From positions 2,542,001-2,606,000 of the forward strand of contig OZ282574.1 of NCBI GenBank assembly GCA_965641885.1: a stretch of 64,000 bases of DNA. The letters are read 5' to 3'. This DNA comes from Pseudophaeobacter sp965641885. GTDB taxonomy: Bacteria; Pseudomonadota; Alphaproteobacteria; Rhodobacterales; Rhodobacteraceae. Under the pieces are notes generated by a model. The model was given only the letters and a program-made list of their open reading frames with translations. It was not told where the DNA came from and did not search any database. Positions 9,247 to 17,971 of the stretch are shown here, piece after piece. The translations under genes were made by a program, and so were the position numbers. Every line of letters starts with the position of its first letter. Positions within the stretch are counted from its first letter, which is position 1.

Positions 9247-9818
9247 TGGCCGCCTGTGACACCAAGGCAAAATTGATGCATGCCGCAGAACAACAGGTCC
9301 GTCGCAAGGGGGTCGATGGGTTCAGCTATTCCGACCTGAGCGCAGAGGTTGGGATCCGCAAAGCCAGCATTCACTACCATTTCCCAGCCAAATCCGACCT
9401 TCTGACCGCCCTCATGGCGCGGTACGCGACACAGGTGATGATGGAGCTTGAGGGTTATGTGAGGGCCATGGACAGGCCAGATCAACAGCTTAGCGCCTTT
9501 GTCGATCTTTACCGTGCGGCACTGCAAGAGGGTGCCAGTCTTTGTCTGTGCATTGCCTTTATCGTGAGCCGCGATGGCCTGGCCCCTGAAACGCGGCAAG
9601 AGATCACCCAGTATCGCCGTGCCGTGGAACACTGGCTGCGGCTGCGGTTTGAACAGGCGCATACAGACCAGTCCCTGCCCGGTGGGTTTGGCGCGCCCAG
9701 ATACGAGGCCGCCGCAGCTCTGGCTTTAGTTGAGGGGGCGCAGCTTTCTGCACGAATGACAGGGGATCCGACGCGGTTCGACATCGCCACGCAGGCCTTT
9801 CGCGACCGCCTCTGTTAA
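9246..9818 (+). CDS. TetR/AcrR-family transcriptional regulator
   Basis: A 190-residue repressor with a classic TetR N-terminal helix-turn-helix: GFSYSDLSAEVGIRKASIHYHF (about 24-45) followed by KSDLLTAL. The C-terminal ligand domain is not recognisable. It is the last gene of a coupled three-gene operon with a cupin and an FAD oxidase, which suggests it controls that operon in answer to a substrate or product of the oxidase. No obvious palindromic operator was found upstream of the operon by eye. Confidence 0.9.
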   Translation: MAACDTKAKLMHAAEQQVRRKGVDGFSYSDLSAEVGIRKASIHYHFPAKSDLLTALMARYATQVMMELEGYVRAMDRPDQQLSAFVDLYRAALQEGASLCLCIAFIVSRDGLAPETRQEITQYRRAVEHWLRLRFEQAHTDQSLPGGFGAPRYEAAAALALVEGAQLSARMTGDPTRFDIATQAFRDRLC

Positions 9819-9820
9819 AG

Positions 9821-9847
9821 ACATCCACCTTTAAAAACATGCACCTT
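9821..9847 (+). repeat. 16-bp imperfect direct repeat
   Basis: ACATCCACCTT (9821-9831) recurs as ACATGCACCTT (9837-9847), period 16, just after the TetR stop codon. It is one of several short tandem duplications in non-coding gaps of this window. Confidence 0.6.
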
Positions 9848-9908
9848 GCCGGGCTGTCTCAGTATTGGGGCGCTGCTGGCCTCACTTCCTTTGGCGTCAC
9901 TTGAGGGT

Positions 9909-9928
9909 GCCCCCTGTACACAGGGGGC
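9909..9928. terminator. Perfect 9-bp inverted repeat
   Basis: GCCCCCTGT and ACAGGGGGC are separated by two bases. It sits between the TetR and protease genes, which converge. It has no T-run on the plus strand; it may help terminate the cupin operon or protect its 3' end. Confidence 0.45.
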
Positions 9929-9940
9929 GCGAGCCTAGAC

Positions 9941-9972
9941 AAAAATGAGCGCAGCCTTGCAAAGCTGCGCTC
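9941..9972 (-). terminator. Rho-independent terminator of the protease gene
   Basis: Read on the minus strand, GAGCGCAGC, an 8-base loop and GCTGCGCTC are followed by ATTTTTG. The stem is a perfect 9 bp and lies 22 bases beyond the protease stop codon. Confidence 0.85.
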
Positions 9973-9993
9973 AAGATCATCAAAACGACGCGA

Positions 9994-12126
9994 TCATAAG
10001 AAAATGAAATCGCCAGCCTCCAGGGTTTCGAGATCAACCCCTGTCAGGCGCATGGTGTTGCCGAAATCATCCTCGATCACCACGCCTCTGCTGCCCTGAC
10101 TGGTATGGTTGAGCATGAGATCGGAAAAGTCAGTAATGCCACTGGCGTCACTCAAATCGACCTGATCCAGTCCGCGAAAACCAAATACATAGTCACGGCC
10201 TTCGGAAAAGACAAAATCATCAGCGCCACGGTTGCCGGTCAAGCGGTCATTGCCAGCGCCGCCATCCAGGACGTCATGGCCGCCATTGCCAAACAGTTTG
10301 TCGTTTCCTTCGCCACCAAGCAACAGATCATGGCCCCTGCCGCCATCCAGGCGGTCGCGACCACCGTTGCCGTGCAGCGCGTTGTTTGCATTGTTGCCGA
10401 TCAATCGGTCATTGGCGCTGCCGCCCCAGGCATCCTCAATAAAGTTGATCACCTGTCCACCTTCGCGCACAGCCGCAGCCACGGCGACATTGTCGCCGAT
10501 CTCCCCAATCGAAGAATAGTGTTCGGGACGCAGATCAATGCGGCTGGAGGTGTCCAGATCGGAGGCATCAATCAAGTCATGGCCGCCGGCATCCCAGATG
10601 GTCAGGATCACATCCCGGTATTCGCCGTCCTCCCCCAGCACCTGCATGCCAAGGTCATTGTCCGTGTTGGTGGCATATTGATATTCAAATTCGTCCGCCA
10701 GACCATCGCCAATGCCAAAGTATACCGTATCGGTGGCCCGGGTTTCAGTATTGGCACCATAAAGCTGTTGCAGGGCCTGTATATCCCACAGCATAGGCGT
10801 CAGCGAAAAGGCCTGATCGACCAGCGCGTCATCCGCCTCTTCCGGGTGCGGCACATAGGACATCACCGTATATTGGCCATTGGTGTTTGGGTTATTCGGG
10901 CGTTCATTGGGATGATGCAGCCCCAGTGCATGCCCCATTTCATGCAGATAGGTGCTCCAGCTGGTGTGCCCAAAGACCGGCCCGCCCTCTTCGCCGACAT
11001 CCTGCACGAACTGGTCCTCGTTGGAGCGGTTGATCCACAGGTCACCCGCCCGCGAAGGACGATCGCCAAGGTGATCCGGATTGGGGAAGTTCGAGACAAA
11101 GCCATAAAGATCGACATCGTCGAACTCGGTGCTGCCAAAGGCGATATCGCCGACGACAGCGCCGCCGCGCACTTCAAAGACCCAGAGCCCTTCCACGCCG
11201 GTATTCCCGGTGGTATTCTCCAGATCCAAAATGGCGCTTTCGTTGCCCGATTGCGGTAGTTCAAAGAAATCGGCGCCATTGCCGGCTGAGAAACCCGCTC
11301 GGGCTGGGATACCGCCGAGACCGGTTCCGTCAAACGTCTCATCACTGTTGGAGGCATCTCCCGAGGACCAGTTGATATCCTCGTAGCGGAAAACGATGTC
11401 GAAATCGCCAGCCCCACGGTCAAACAACTGCATCTGGAAGGAATTGCTGGGCGCCGCGTGCTCGCTGTAAAACCCAACATTGTCCCAGGTGATCGTGACC
11501 ACATCCGCTTCGGCGTCAACATCGACATAGATCGGGTCACCCGCCCGGGTGTCAACATCGGCCCAGAACGCCGCAATAAGGGGCGTGCTGCCGGCCGAGA
11601 TGCCCGAAGGGGTGTACTGGCTCAGACCGGATCCAAAGGTGATGTTGCCATTGGTGTTCACATAGATTTCACTGGCATCATATTCGGCGCCAAAAAAGTT
11701 CAGCCCTTCCTCAAAGACCGCCGACATATCAACAAGCGAGGATCCGTCATCATTGACTGGCAGTGCGACACCCCCCGCATTGACCAGGGTGCCATCGCCG
11801 CTGACCTGGTCGCCAGTGCCATCGCCGGTCCCGCCGCGCGCAATGGTGCCGTGCTGCAGATTGACGTTTGCCACTTCGTTCCAGGCCTGGATGGCCTGCG
11901 ACGCCATGGCCCGCTGCGCAACTGTCATGGAAAAATCACTGTCAAACGGTACAGTGTCACTGCCTGCATTCCAGGCATCATCGGTCCCATCCCCATCCGT
12001 ATCTACCTCCCGGTAGTAACTGGGCATCTCGGTCCCCAGAAAGGAATAGGTGATCGTGCCGCTCCCGTCATGCCAGCCTTCGGTGTCGCCGACGAGGAGG
12101 GATTCATAAGTCTGACGTGATGACAT
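9994..12126 (-). CDS. Serralysin-like (M10) RTX metalloprotease with nidogen-like insert
   Basis: A 710-residue secreted zinc protease. The metzincin motif HEMGHALGLHH is at residues 395-405 and the Met-turn VMSYV at about 421. The first half of the catalytic fold (ITYSF, AWNEVANVNL; about 24-90) is split from the second half (GDIAFGS, about 327) by ~230 residues resembling a nidogen-like (NIDO) domain: VYVNTNG-type strand IYVNTNGNITFG, then PLIAAFWADVD. Residues ~565-640 hold at least five RTX nonapeptides of GGxGxDxLx type, so it should be calcium-bound and exported by a type I system from its C terminus; no exporter genes are nearby. There is no signal peptide, as expected. The ATG at 12126 is chosen over one 18 bases upstream with similar merit. 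Confidence 0.9.
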   Translation of the reverse strand: MSSRQTYESLLVGDTEGWHDGSGTITYSFLGTEMPSYYREVDTDGDGTDDAWNAGSDTVPFDSDFSMTVAQRAMASQAIQAWNEVANVNLQHGTIARGGTGDGTGDQVSGDGTLVNAGGVALPVNDDGSSLVDMSAVFEEGLNFFGAEYDASEIYVNTNGNITFGSGLSQYTPSGISAGSTPLIAAFWADVDTRAGDPIYVDVDAEADVVTITWDNVGFYSEHAAPSNSFQMQLFDRGAGDFDIVFRYEDINWSSGDASNSDETFDGTGLGGIPARAGFSAGNGADFFELPQSGNESAILDLENTTGNTGVEGLWVFEVRGGAVVGDIAFGSTEFDDVDLYGFVSNFPNPDHLGDRPSRAGDLWINRSNEDQFVQDVGEEGGPVFGHTSWSTYLHEMGHALGLHHPNERPNNPNTNGQYTVMSYVPHPEEADDALVDQAFSLTPMLWDIQALQQLYGANTETRATDTVYFGIGDGLADEFEYQYATNTDNDLGMQVLGEDGEYRDVILTIWDAGGHDLIDASDLDTSSRIDLRPEHYSSIGEIGDNVAVAAAVREGGQVINFIEDAWGGSANDRLIGNNANNALHGNGGRDRLDGGRGHDLLLGGEGNDKLFGNGGHDVLDGGAGNDRLTGNRGADDFVFSEGRDYVFGFRGLDQVDLSDASGITDFSDLMLNHTSQGSRGVVIEDDFGNTMRLTGVDLETLEAGDFIFL

Positions 12127-12176
12127 TGGATTTGATCCTTTCAAGCAGTAATCGAGCTGGAGAATGCCTTCGCCCA

Positions 12177-12221
12177 GTGTTCAAACGGTGTTCAAACCAG
12201 TGCTCAAACCTGTGTTCAAAC
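12177..12221. repeat. Four copies of GTGTTCAAAC, period 11-12 bp
   Basis: GTGTTCAAAC occurs at 12177-12186, 12188-12197 and 12212-12221, and once as GTGCTCAAAC at 12200-12209. Spacing is 11, 12 and 12 bases, about one turn of DNA, and the array ends ~50-95 bases upstream of the protease start. It may be an array of regulator sites or a slippage product. Confidence 0.8.
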
Positions 12222-12450
12222 CGGCCCCCTGAACGCCCAGAGGACGCCCAGACAAAGGCAGCTGAAGCAAGCATCGAATGTGTTCCAGGCGCGATACTGT
12301 TTTGAAAACGTGTTCCCTACGCTCTTCTCCCCGAACGTCCGACCAAGCCGTCCCCTTACTCACATGTTAAATTTGCGATGTATTATTGGCTTTGACATAG
12401 ATCAGACGAGAGAAATTTCGACAATTTCATTCATAATATCCGCTTTTTTT

Positions 12451-12495
12451 CACAGGATTTTTATTCACAGGCATTATTTCCACAGGCATCGCGAG
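12451..12495 (+). repeat. Three CACAGG units, exact 15-bp period
   Basis: CACAGG begins at 12451, 12466 and 12481; the second and third units also share GCAT after it. The same core and the same 15-bp period recur at 18967-19041 on the other side of the two-component locus. Confidence 0.7.
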
Positions 12496-12736
12496 GCAGG
12501 TCCGGCGACGTTGGACAGTGGACAGCGCAGCAAAATGTCTTGGGTAACAACAGGATGCTGCGCGAAAGGATGCTGCACCGACGACAAGACAGCCGTGTTG
12601 CGCAGGCCCATGGCATCAGCTCCTGTGACAGCGCATCCTTCAAAAAACTGCGCGTCCCAAAGGTGGCCTGCAAGCAACCAGATTGCATCATGAGCAGTCC
12701 GAACATGCCCCCGCATCAGTGGACTACGGCAGGACG

Positions 12737-13165
12737 CTATTTCGGCAGAACAACGAGATTAGAGAACCGCTCAAGCATGTTGATCTTTTCGATCAAGCTA
12801 TATTCTGAATTTTCCTTCAGAATGTAGCCAGCGACGTTCTTTTCATATGCGGCTTGAATATCCGCCTCACTGTTAGAGGTTGTGAGAACAAAGACGACCA
12901 CATTATGAAGATTTGGATCCTCGCGAATTTCTTTCAGAAACTCATGCCCGTCCATGCGCGGCATATTGATATCGAGGGTCACAATATAGGGCTGAGTAAT
13001 CCGCTCCTGGCCGGCGTCTCCGCGCAGCATTTCAAGCGCTTCAATCCCATCCATAGCGACAAAAACTGGGTTGCCCAGATTGGCTTTCTTGATCGCCCGC
13101 TTGATTTTCATGATGCTGACTTCGTCATCATCAACGATCAGGAACTTTACCGGTTCAAAGTCCAT
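12737..13165 (-). CDS. Single-domain response regulator (Rcp1-like receiver)
   Basis: A 142-residue receiver domain with no output domain. FLIVDDDE gives the acidic pocket, LDINMPRMDG holds the phospho-accepting Asp (about residue 65), and a Thr in LTTSN and Lys in YILKEN complete the active site. The longer spacing before LDINMP and the TTSNSEADI block resemble Rcp1, the partner of phytochrome kinases. It follows the sensor kinase gene by 38 bases on the same strand and is almost certainly its partner. Having no DNA-binding part, it probably acts by protein contact or phosphotransfer. Confidence 0.9.
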   Translation of the reverse strand: MDFEPVKFLIVDDDEVSIMKIKRAIKKANLGNPVFVAMDGIEALEMLRGDAGQERITQPYIVTLDINMPRMDGHEFLKEIREDPNLHNVVVFVLTTSNSEADIQAAYEKNVAGYILKENSEYSLIEKINMLERFSNLVVLPK

Positions 13166-13203
13166 AGTTTCGAAAACCTCGCCTCAATATACACGTTATT
13201 GAT

Positions 13204-15171
13204 CTATGCTACATCAGAGACCTTATCAGAGACCTTATCATTTCCAGCCAAGTCGGCAATCTCAAAAATAAACCGGGTTCCCCGCTTCTCAGGGGCATGA
13301 GATTCGACCTCAATCGTGCCTCCCAGGCGACTTATGAGCTTGAGTACAAAAGCCAGGCCAAGGCCACTGCCCTCGACCCGATCCCGCGACTTCAAGGTTT
13401 TAAACAATTCAAAAATTCGCTTTTGAAACCGGGGCTCAATGCCGGGGCCATCGTCTTGCACCGTAAATCGAAGAGCACCTGCGTGACGAGAGAATGTCAC
13501 CTCGATTTTACCTGTGGGCAGATCATGGTGCTTGATCGCATTGGTCAAAAGGTTCAGCAGGATTTGCCGCAAGGGAAGACTATGGGTGACGATCGTTCCA
13601 GGATCGTTCAGCAGCGTGATCTGGAAGTCGCCGCCCGGATCCAGCATATCGGACATTTTACTGACCTCCTCGTTCAACGAGATTGGTCCGATGGTTGTGT
13701 CGATTTGGCCAACCTGCGCATAGGTAAGAAGGTCGGCCTGCAGGGCTGACAAGCGCGCGCTGCGTTTTATCAACAACTCCAAATTACTGATACAGGCTGC
13801 AGAGAGGCTGTCACGCTCGTCCTCAAGAGTCCAGGTTGCCAGATCCTGTATCGCATCTAACGGTGAGCGGAGATCATGCGCGGCGACATAGGCAAAACGC
13901 TGCAGCTCGGCATTTGAGCGTTCCAGCTCAGCTGCCTGCTCTTTGAACACGTTGAGCGCATTGGCTATATCTCCCAGTTCATCCTCGCCACTGACCCGAA
14001 TTTCATGGGCGTAGTTACCTCGTGCGAAATTCAGGACATCTTCGGTCAGCAAGGTGAAACGTTGGCTGATCTGTTTATGAATGACCTGACCATTCAATAA
14101 AACCAGCACCGCAAGAACGACAACGGTTGTGGCAATGCCAATCAGCTTGATATTTTGCGTCAGCCTGGATGTCAGCGCAATATCTGCCCTAAAACTCTCC
14201 GTTGCCTCCTGCATGATGAGCCGAACCTGGTCTCCGATGTCAGCCACCGCAGCGTCCCTATGCCGCTTGAGAGTCTCAAAATCCTCGCGAGAGGCCTGAA
14301 GCTCTCGTAAAGAATAGAGATACCCCGGCTCAGAAAACAAACCTTTATTCAGGTCAGAAGCCAGCTTCGCCAACTTGGCACGTGCCTCGGAATTTCCCAG
14401 CAGGGTCAAAGAGAGAGACGTACTTTTTAGTCGGAAATTCAGTCTATCGGCTAGAGCGCTTACGTCATGCTGACTTAACTGGCCAAAGCGGCCTTGAATC
14501 ATATTGGAAAAATCGACCGCGCTACTCTTCAACGAATTCAAGACTTCAACTTCCCGCGCAAAAACGAGAAACACGTCCACTTCTTTTTGAACCCATCCGC
14601 TGTAGTCACCAAGGTCAGCGGGCCGGGACAATACCTCGGTTGAGGACACAATCAGCAACTGATCTATAATATCCTCAAATCTTTTCGTCAGACTTAAAAG
14701 GTAGGCACTGTACTCCTGAACCTCACGCTCCAGTTCGCGTTGCGTAAACTGATTTTGAAACAGGGCCTCGTTTGCCTTGACGAATTCATCCCGGCTGGAC
14801 TGAAACAGCGCGGTATCCAAGCGGTCTCTATCAAGTGAAATAATATCAAAAAATATGACCTGAGCATCCGCGTCATTCTCAAGATATCGGATACGCAGCT
14901 TATCCAATTCAGTCTTTGTGAGGTGCTCTTCCAAAAGCTTCGTCTCACTTACTGTCAGTGTCGTCAGCTTGGAAAATTTCTGCGCCTTGTCCAACAGCGG
15001 TATAGAATCTGCTAATATCGACGCTTGAGCGTCGTTCAATCGAATGATCTGTGTCCCAACAATCAACTGCAGCAGTGCAACAAGAAGGACTATGGCAGAG
15101 GTCGCAACGCTCAACTTAAAGACTACACTTGTCCTCCAGCGCGTCGTTAACTTTGATAAAAGTCCAAGCAT
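13204..15171 (-). CDS. Membrane sensor histidine kinase with TorS-like periplasmic region
   Basis: A 655-residue kinase. A first membrane span (about 17-40) and a second (about 345-365, IGIATTVVVLAVLVLL) enclose ~300 mostly helical periplasmic residues, a layout like the TorS sensor. A HAMP linker follows, then HisKA with YVAAHDLRSPLDAI (phospho-acceptor His about 443), the N box NAIKHHD and ATPase motifs DDGPGIEP and GSGLGLAF. The C-terminal end carries a perfect 12-bp tandem duplication giving DKVSDKVSD. The ATG at 15171 is chosen because the membrane span follows directly. It diverges from a solute-binding protein gene 120 bases away, a likely periplasmic partner. Confidence 0.9.
   Translation of the reverse strand: MLGLLSKLTTRWRTSVVFKLSVATSAIVLLVALLQLIVGTQIIRLNDAQASILADSIPLLDKAQKFSKLTTLTVSETKLLEEHLTKTELDKLRIRYLENDADAQVIFFDIISLDRDRLDTALFQSSRDEFVKANEALFQNQFTQRELEREVQEYSAYLLSLTKRFEDIIDQLLIVSSTEVLSRPADLGDYSGWVQKEVDVFLVFAREVEVLNSLKSSAVDFSNMIQGRFGQLSQHDVSALADRLNFRLKSTSLSLTLLGNSEARAKLAKLASDLNKGLFSEPGYLYSLRELQASREDFETLKRHRDAAVADIGDQVRLIMQEATESFRADIALTSRLTQNIKLIGIATTVVVLAVLVLLNGQVIHKQISQRFTLLTEDVLNFARGNYAHEIRVSGEDELGDIANALNVFKEQAAELERSNAELQRFAYVAAHDLRSPLDAIQDLATWTLEDERDSLSAACISNLELLIKRSARLSALQADLLTYAQVGQIDTTIGPISLNEEVSKMSDMLDPGGDFQITLLNDPGTIVTHSLPLRQILLNLLTNAIKHHDLPTGKIEVTFSRHAGALRFTVQDDGPGIEPRFQKRIFELFKTLKSRDRVEGSGLGLAFVLKLISRLGGTIEVESHAPEKRGTRFIFEIADLAGNDKVSDKVSDVA
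13214..13237 (-). repeat. Perfect 12-bp tandem duplication in the kinase 3' end
   Basis: TCAGAGACCTTA occurs twice in a row (13214-13225 and 13226-13237) in the last codons of the kinase gene. It is in frame and lengthens the C terminus by four residues. Confidence 0.85.
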
Positions 15172-15291
15172 TAATATTATCCGTTGCTCCCTGATGCACA
15201 CAGCATGTAAACTCAAAATTATTAATGGCCTGTTAAGTGTCTTACCCCATAACTACCTGTATTAGCAGGCGTTTCAGTGCAAGGAAGTCAC

Positions 15292-16746
15292 ATGAAAAAC
15301 TTGACACGTCGACGGACCCTCCTTGGCCTCTCCTCAGCGGCCTTTGCTGTCACAGCACCTCGTTTGCCCTCTGCGCGTACGCAAGCCGCCCTGCATGATT
15401 ACGCAGCACAGGCTGCGGCTGCTTTGGCCGACGGGCGCAACGTAGAGCTTGGCCTCTTGATGCCAAAAGGAAGTAGCGCCAATGTGAACCCCGCTATTGA
15501 AGCATTCAGAGCAGCGACAGGCATTCTGGTCAAGCCCGTTGAAACTCCGGTGGACAATATCAACGTTCAGCTCACCCTGGACACCTTGAGCGATACAGGA
15601 AGTTATGATCTCGCACTTCCCGCGACGTTTGGCCTGCCTGACCTTGTGTCAACCGGCGCAATCATCCCTCTTTCAGACTATGCAGACAAACATGAACCCG
15701 ACGACTTCAGACAGGGTGTGCTCTATCCAACGGGCGATAGTTTTGATGGCAAAACCTACGGGTTTCAAACGGATGGCGATGCCTATCTGATGTTTTACCA
15801 TCAGGACCTGCTCAAGGATGACGGGGAACAAAAACGGTTTTCTGACACCTTTGGCTACCCGCTGGATATTCCCGACACCTGGGAGCAGCTGGACCAACAA
15901 ATCCAATACTTCAACCGCCCCGATGAAGACCTGGCCGGAGGCGTTCTGTTTCGGACCCCAGGCTATGTCGCCTGGGAATGGTGGGTCCGGTTTCATGCAA
16001 AAGGCTATTGGCCCCTGTCCAAAACTCTGGTTCCCCAGATCGATGCCGAGGCCGGTGTCACCGCGCTAGAAGACCTTATTCGGATCACCGAGCATCTCTG
16101 CCCCGAAGCCTCCACGCTTGGGCTGTTTGACAATTGGGAGCGCTATGCGGAGGGCAATGTTTACTGCAATATTGGCTGGGGCGGCACCCAGAAGTATCTC
16201 AATGGGCCAACCTCAAAGATGCGTGGCAAGATGGCCTTTGGCCCGACGCCTGGTGGCATTGTCGATGGCGAGCTGCTGCTGACCCCCTACTTCAACTGGG
16301 GGTGGAACTATGTGGTAACGTCGCGCTCAAAAGAACCTGAAATCGCCTATCTTTTTGCGCTCTTTGCCTCCAGCTCAGAGATGTCGACACGGTCCGTACG
16401 GCAACAAAAGGGATATTTTGACCCCTTCCGGCCAGAACACTATGAGGATGCCGAAATCCGCGAAACCTACTCTGACGCCTTCCTGGATGTGCATGCCACC
16501 AGTATGAAGAACGCAATCCCGGATTTGTATCTTGCCCATCAGGGAGAGTACTTTCAGGTCTTGAGCGACGGCTTGAACCGCGCCTTGCGCCGGGAGCTAT
16601 CTCCAGAGAAAGCGCTAAAACGTGTCAGCGAAAGCTGGTCCCTGATCTCGGCGCGGGCTGGTCTGAAAAAGCAACAGAGCCGGTGGATGCAGCTGCGCGG
16701 CAAATATCCCCTCGCCGTCCGCAACCGCCTGAGGGACTATTCCTGA
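15292..16746 (+). CDS. Orphan extracellular solute-binding protein (family 1)
   Basis: A 484-residue periplasmic binding protein. It starts MKNLTRRRTLLGLSSAAFAV, a possible Tat-type signal. The mature part has the family 1 (sugar-type) layout, with early EAFRAATGILVKPVE, then YGFQTDGDAYLMFYHQDLL and a later NWGWNYVVTSRSKEPE. The ligand is unknown; the many aromatic residues fit a carbohydrate or polyol. A good ribosome binding site (AAGGAAG) supports the start. No permease or ATPase gene is near; two sensor kinase/receiver pairs flank it on both sides, so it is more likely a ligand receptor for signalling than a transport component. Confidence 0.85.
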   Translation: MKNLTRRRTLLGLSSAAFAVTAPRLPSARTQAALHDYAAQAAAALADGRNVELGLLMPKGSSANVNPAIEAFRAATGILVKPVETPVDNINVQLTLDTLSDTGSYDLALPATFGLPDLVSTGAIIPLSDYADKHEPDDFRQGVLYPTGDSFDGKTYGFQTDGDAYLMFYHQDLLKDDGEQKRFSDTFGYPLDIPDTWEQLDQQIQYFNRPDEDLAGGVLFRTPGYVAWEWWVRFHAKGYWPLSKTLVPQIDAEAGVTALEDLIRITEHLCPEASTLGLFDNWERYAEGNVYCNIGWGGTQKYLNGPTSKMRGKMAFGPTPGGIVDGELLLTPYFNWGWNYVVTSRSKEPEIAYLFALFASSSEMSTRSVRQQKGYFDPFRPEHYEDAEIRETYSDAFLDVHATSMKNAIPDLYLAHQGEYFQVLSDGLNRALRRELSPEKALKRVSESWSLISARAGLKKQQSRWMQLRGKYPLAVRNRLRDYS

Positions 16747-16880
16747 ACCGGCGGACTTTTGCTGAACCAGATCTGGGTGCACGCTGTTCACTGCGCCCCG
16801 CCCTCAAACCACCTAACCTGATATTCATAAATGGCTCATAAATTCAGGTCAGTGAGAAACCAAAGCGGCGAGACAAATTG

Positions 16881-17666
16881 ATGGATGGCTCTCTAAGCCC
16901 CGACTATAGCAGTGACACACCCCAAATGCAGACCGAAAATTTACAGACTGAAAACCTGCAGGCCGAAAAATTGCAGGCCGAATTCGACAAAATCATGTAC
17001 CATATCTCACATGATTTGGGGGGCTCTACGCGTGCGATCTCGGATATACCGCAATGGATTATTGAAGATCTGTCCGATGCTAATATCGTCCTGCCAGAAG
17101 AGATCAATAACCACCTGCGTCTGCTCATCCGCCACTCAAATCGCCTAGAAAACATGATGCAGGGCTTCCTGGAATACTCCCGCGTTGGTCGGTATCAAGG
17201 CCTTGCAACATTGGATCCCTCCAAGGTTCTGAGCTGGATACTGGAGGAGACTGCCTATCCCGAGACCTGGGAAATCATCAACAATGTGTCGTCCTGCACA
17301 CTGCGTATGTCCAAACACGATCTTACAGCCCTCTTCAAATGCCTGATTTCGAACCCGATAAAACATAGCGACCAGGATCACGGCCGGCTGGAAATAGACT
17401 CTCATATTGAAGATGGGTTTGTGAAAATCCTGTTCTCGGATGATGGCCCTGGAATAGAGCCTCAGTGGCAGGACAAGATTTTCGAAATGATGAAGACCTT
17501 AAAGTCACGGGATCAGGTTGAAGGCAGCGGGCTGGGATTGTCAATTTGCAAGAAAATTTGCGACCACTACGGTGGAGACATCTGGGTCGACAGCTCTCCA
17601 GCCGAAAAACGCGGCTCTGTATTTGGGGTATCCCTGCCAATACATGACAGCGACAGCGCGCAATAA
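16881..17666 (+). CDS. Soluble histidine kinase without input domain
   Basis: A 261-residue cytoplasmic kinase. Residues 17-36 are four imperfect pentapeptides (QTENL QTENL QAEKL QAEFD), encoded by a 15-bp DNA repeat, that lead into a HisKA-like helix with YHISHDLGGSTRAI (His about 44). The N box reads SNPIKHSD, and DDGPGIEP and GSGLGLSI are the ATP-binding motifs. Its ATPase part is closely similar to that of the membrane kinase upstream, including KTLKSRD-VEGSGLGL, so the two probably share ancestry. There is no membrane span or sensor domain. It is followed by a receiver gene after ~305 bases. Confidence 0.9.
   Translation: MDGSLSPDYSSDTPQMQTENLQTENLQAEKLQAEFDKIMYHISHDLGGSTRAISDIPQWIIEDLSDANIVLPEEINNHLRLLIRHSNRLENMMQGFLEYSRVGRYQGLATLDPSKVLSWILEETAYPETWEIINNVSSCTLRMSKHDLTALFKCLISNPIKHSDQDHGRLEIDSHIEDGFVKILFSDDGPGIEPQWQDKIFEMMKTLKSRDQVEGSGLGLSICKKICDHYGGDIWVDSSPAEKRGSVFGVSLPIHDSDSAQ
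16929..16988 (+). repeat. 15-bp coding repeat in the soluble kinase
   Basis: Four consecutive 15-bp units starting at 16929, 16944, 16959 and 16974 encode imperfect pentapeptides with core (Q)(T/A)E. The last two units start CAGGCCGAA, close to CAGGCCGGAA in the non-coding array at 18967. Confidence 0.75.
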
Positions 17667-17971
17667 TCGGTCATAGCGAATGCAGTCACAACAGGACCAG
17701 CCCCCCCGGGTAATACCGGTCCGGCAACACACCACTCACAGTTACTCATTAAAACTTTCAAATATTTGTCCGAAATTGACAATCAAAACCCTTACTTATT
17801 GAGCCACCCCCATACTTTAAGTAGAAAATCATTATCCAAAAACCACAAAATTGAGACACGCAATCTCAAATAGTAAATACCTTTCGTGCACTCAGAACCA
17901 GTTATTAGGGATATACTGCTACGAATAGGTATCCGACCTTAGTGTTTTAGTAGTGTTATGGGGATGAGTTA
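17667..17971. other. AT-rich spacer between kinase and receiver genes
   Basis: About 305 bases, markedly AT-rich from 17745 onward. It probably holds the promoter of the receiver gene; no unambiguous promoter hexamers or operator were picked by eye. No gene is supported. Confidence 0.5.

Larger units (their letters stand above)
12127..12736. other. 610-base gene-free stretch upstream of the protease
   Basis: This region lies upstream of the protease gene and downstream of the minus-strand kinase/receiver pair. It holds a tandem repeat at 12177-12221, an AT-rich segment at about 12366-12480 unlike its surroundings, and a three-unit 15-bp repeat at 12451-12495. Short open frames are present on both strands but have no ribosome binding site, no recognisable domain and codon use unlike the real genes, so none is called. 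Confidence 0.6.

Noticed and set aside
9909..9928. Terminator of the protease gene
   Set aside because: The hairpin at 9941-9972 with a T-run comes first on the minus strand and is better placed; the 9909 hairpin more likely serves the plus-strand operon.
12280..12693. 137-codon open frame in the protease upstream gap
   Set aside because: Crosses the AT-rich segment and the CACAGG repeats, has no ribosome binding site and no domain.
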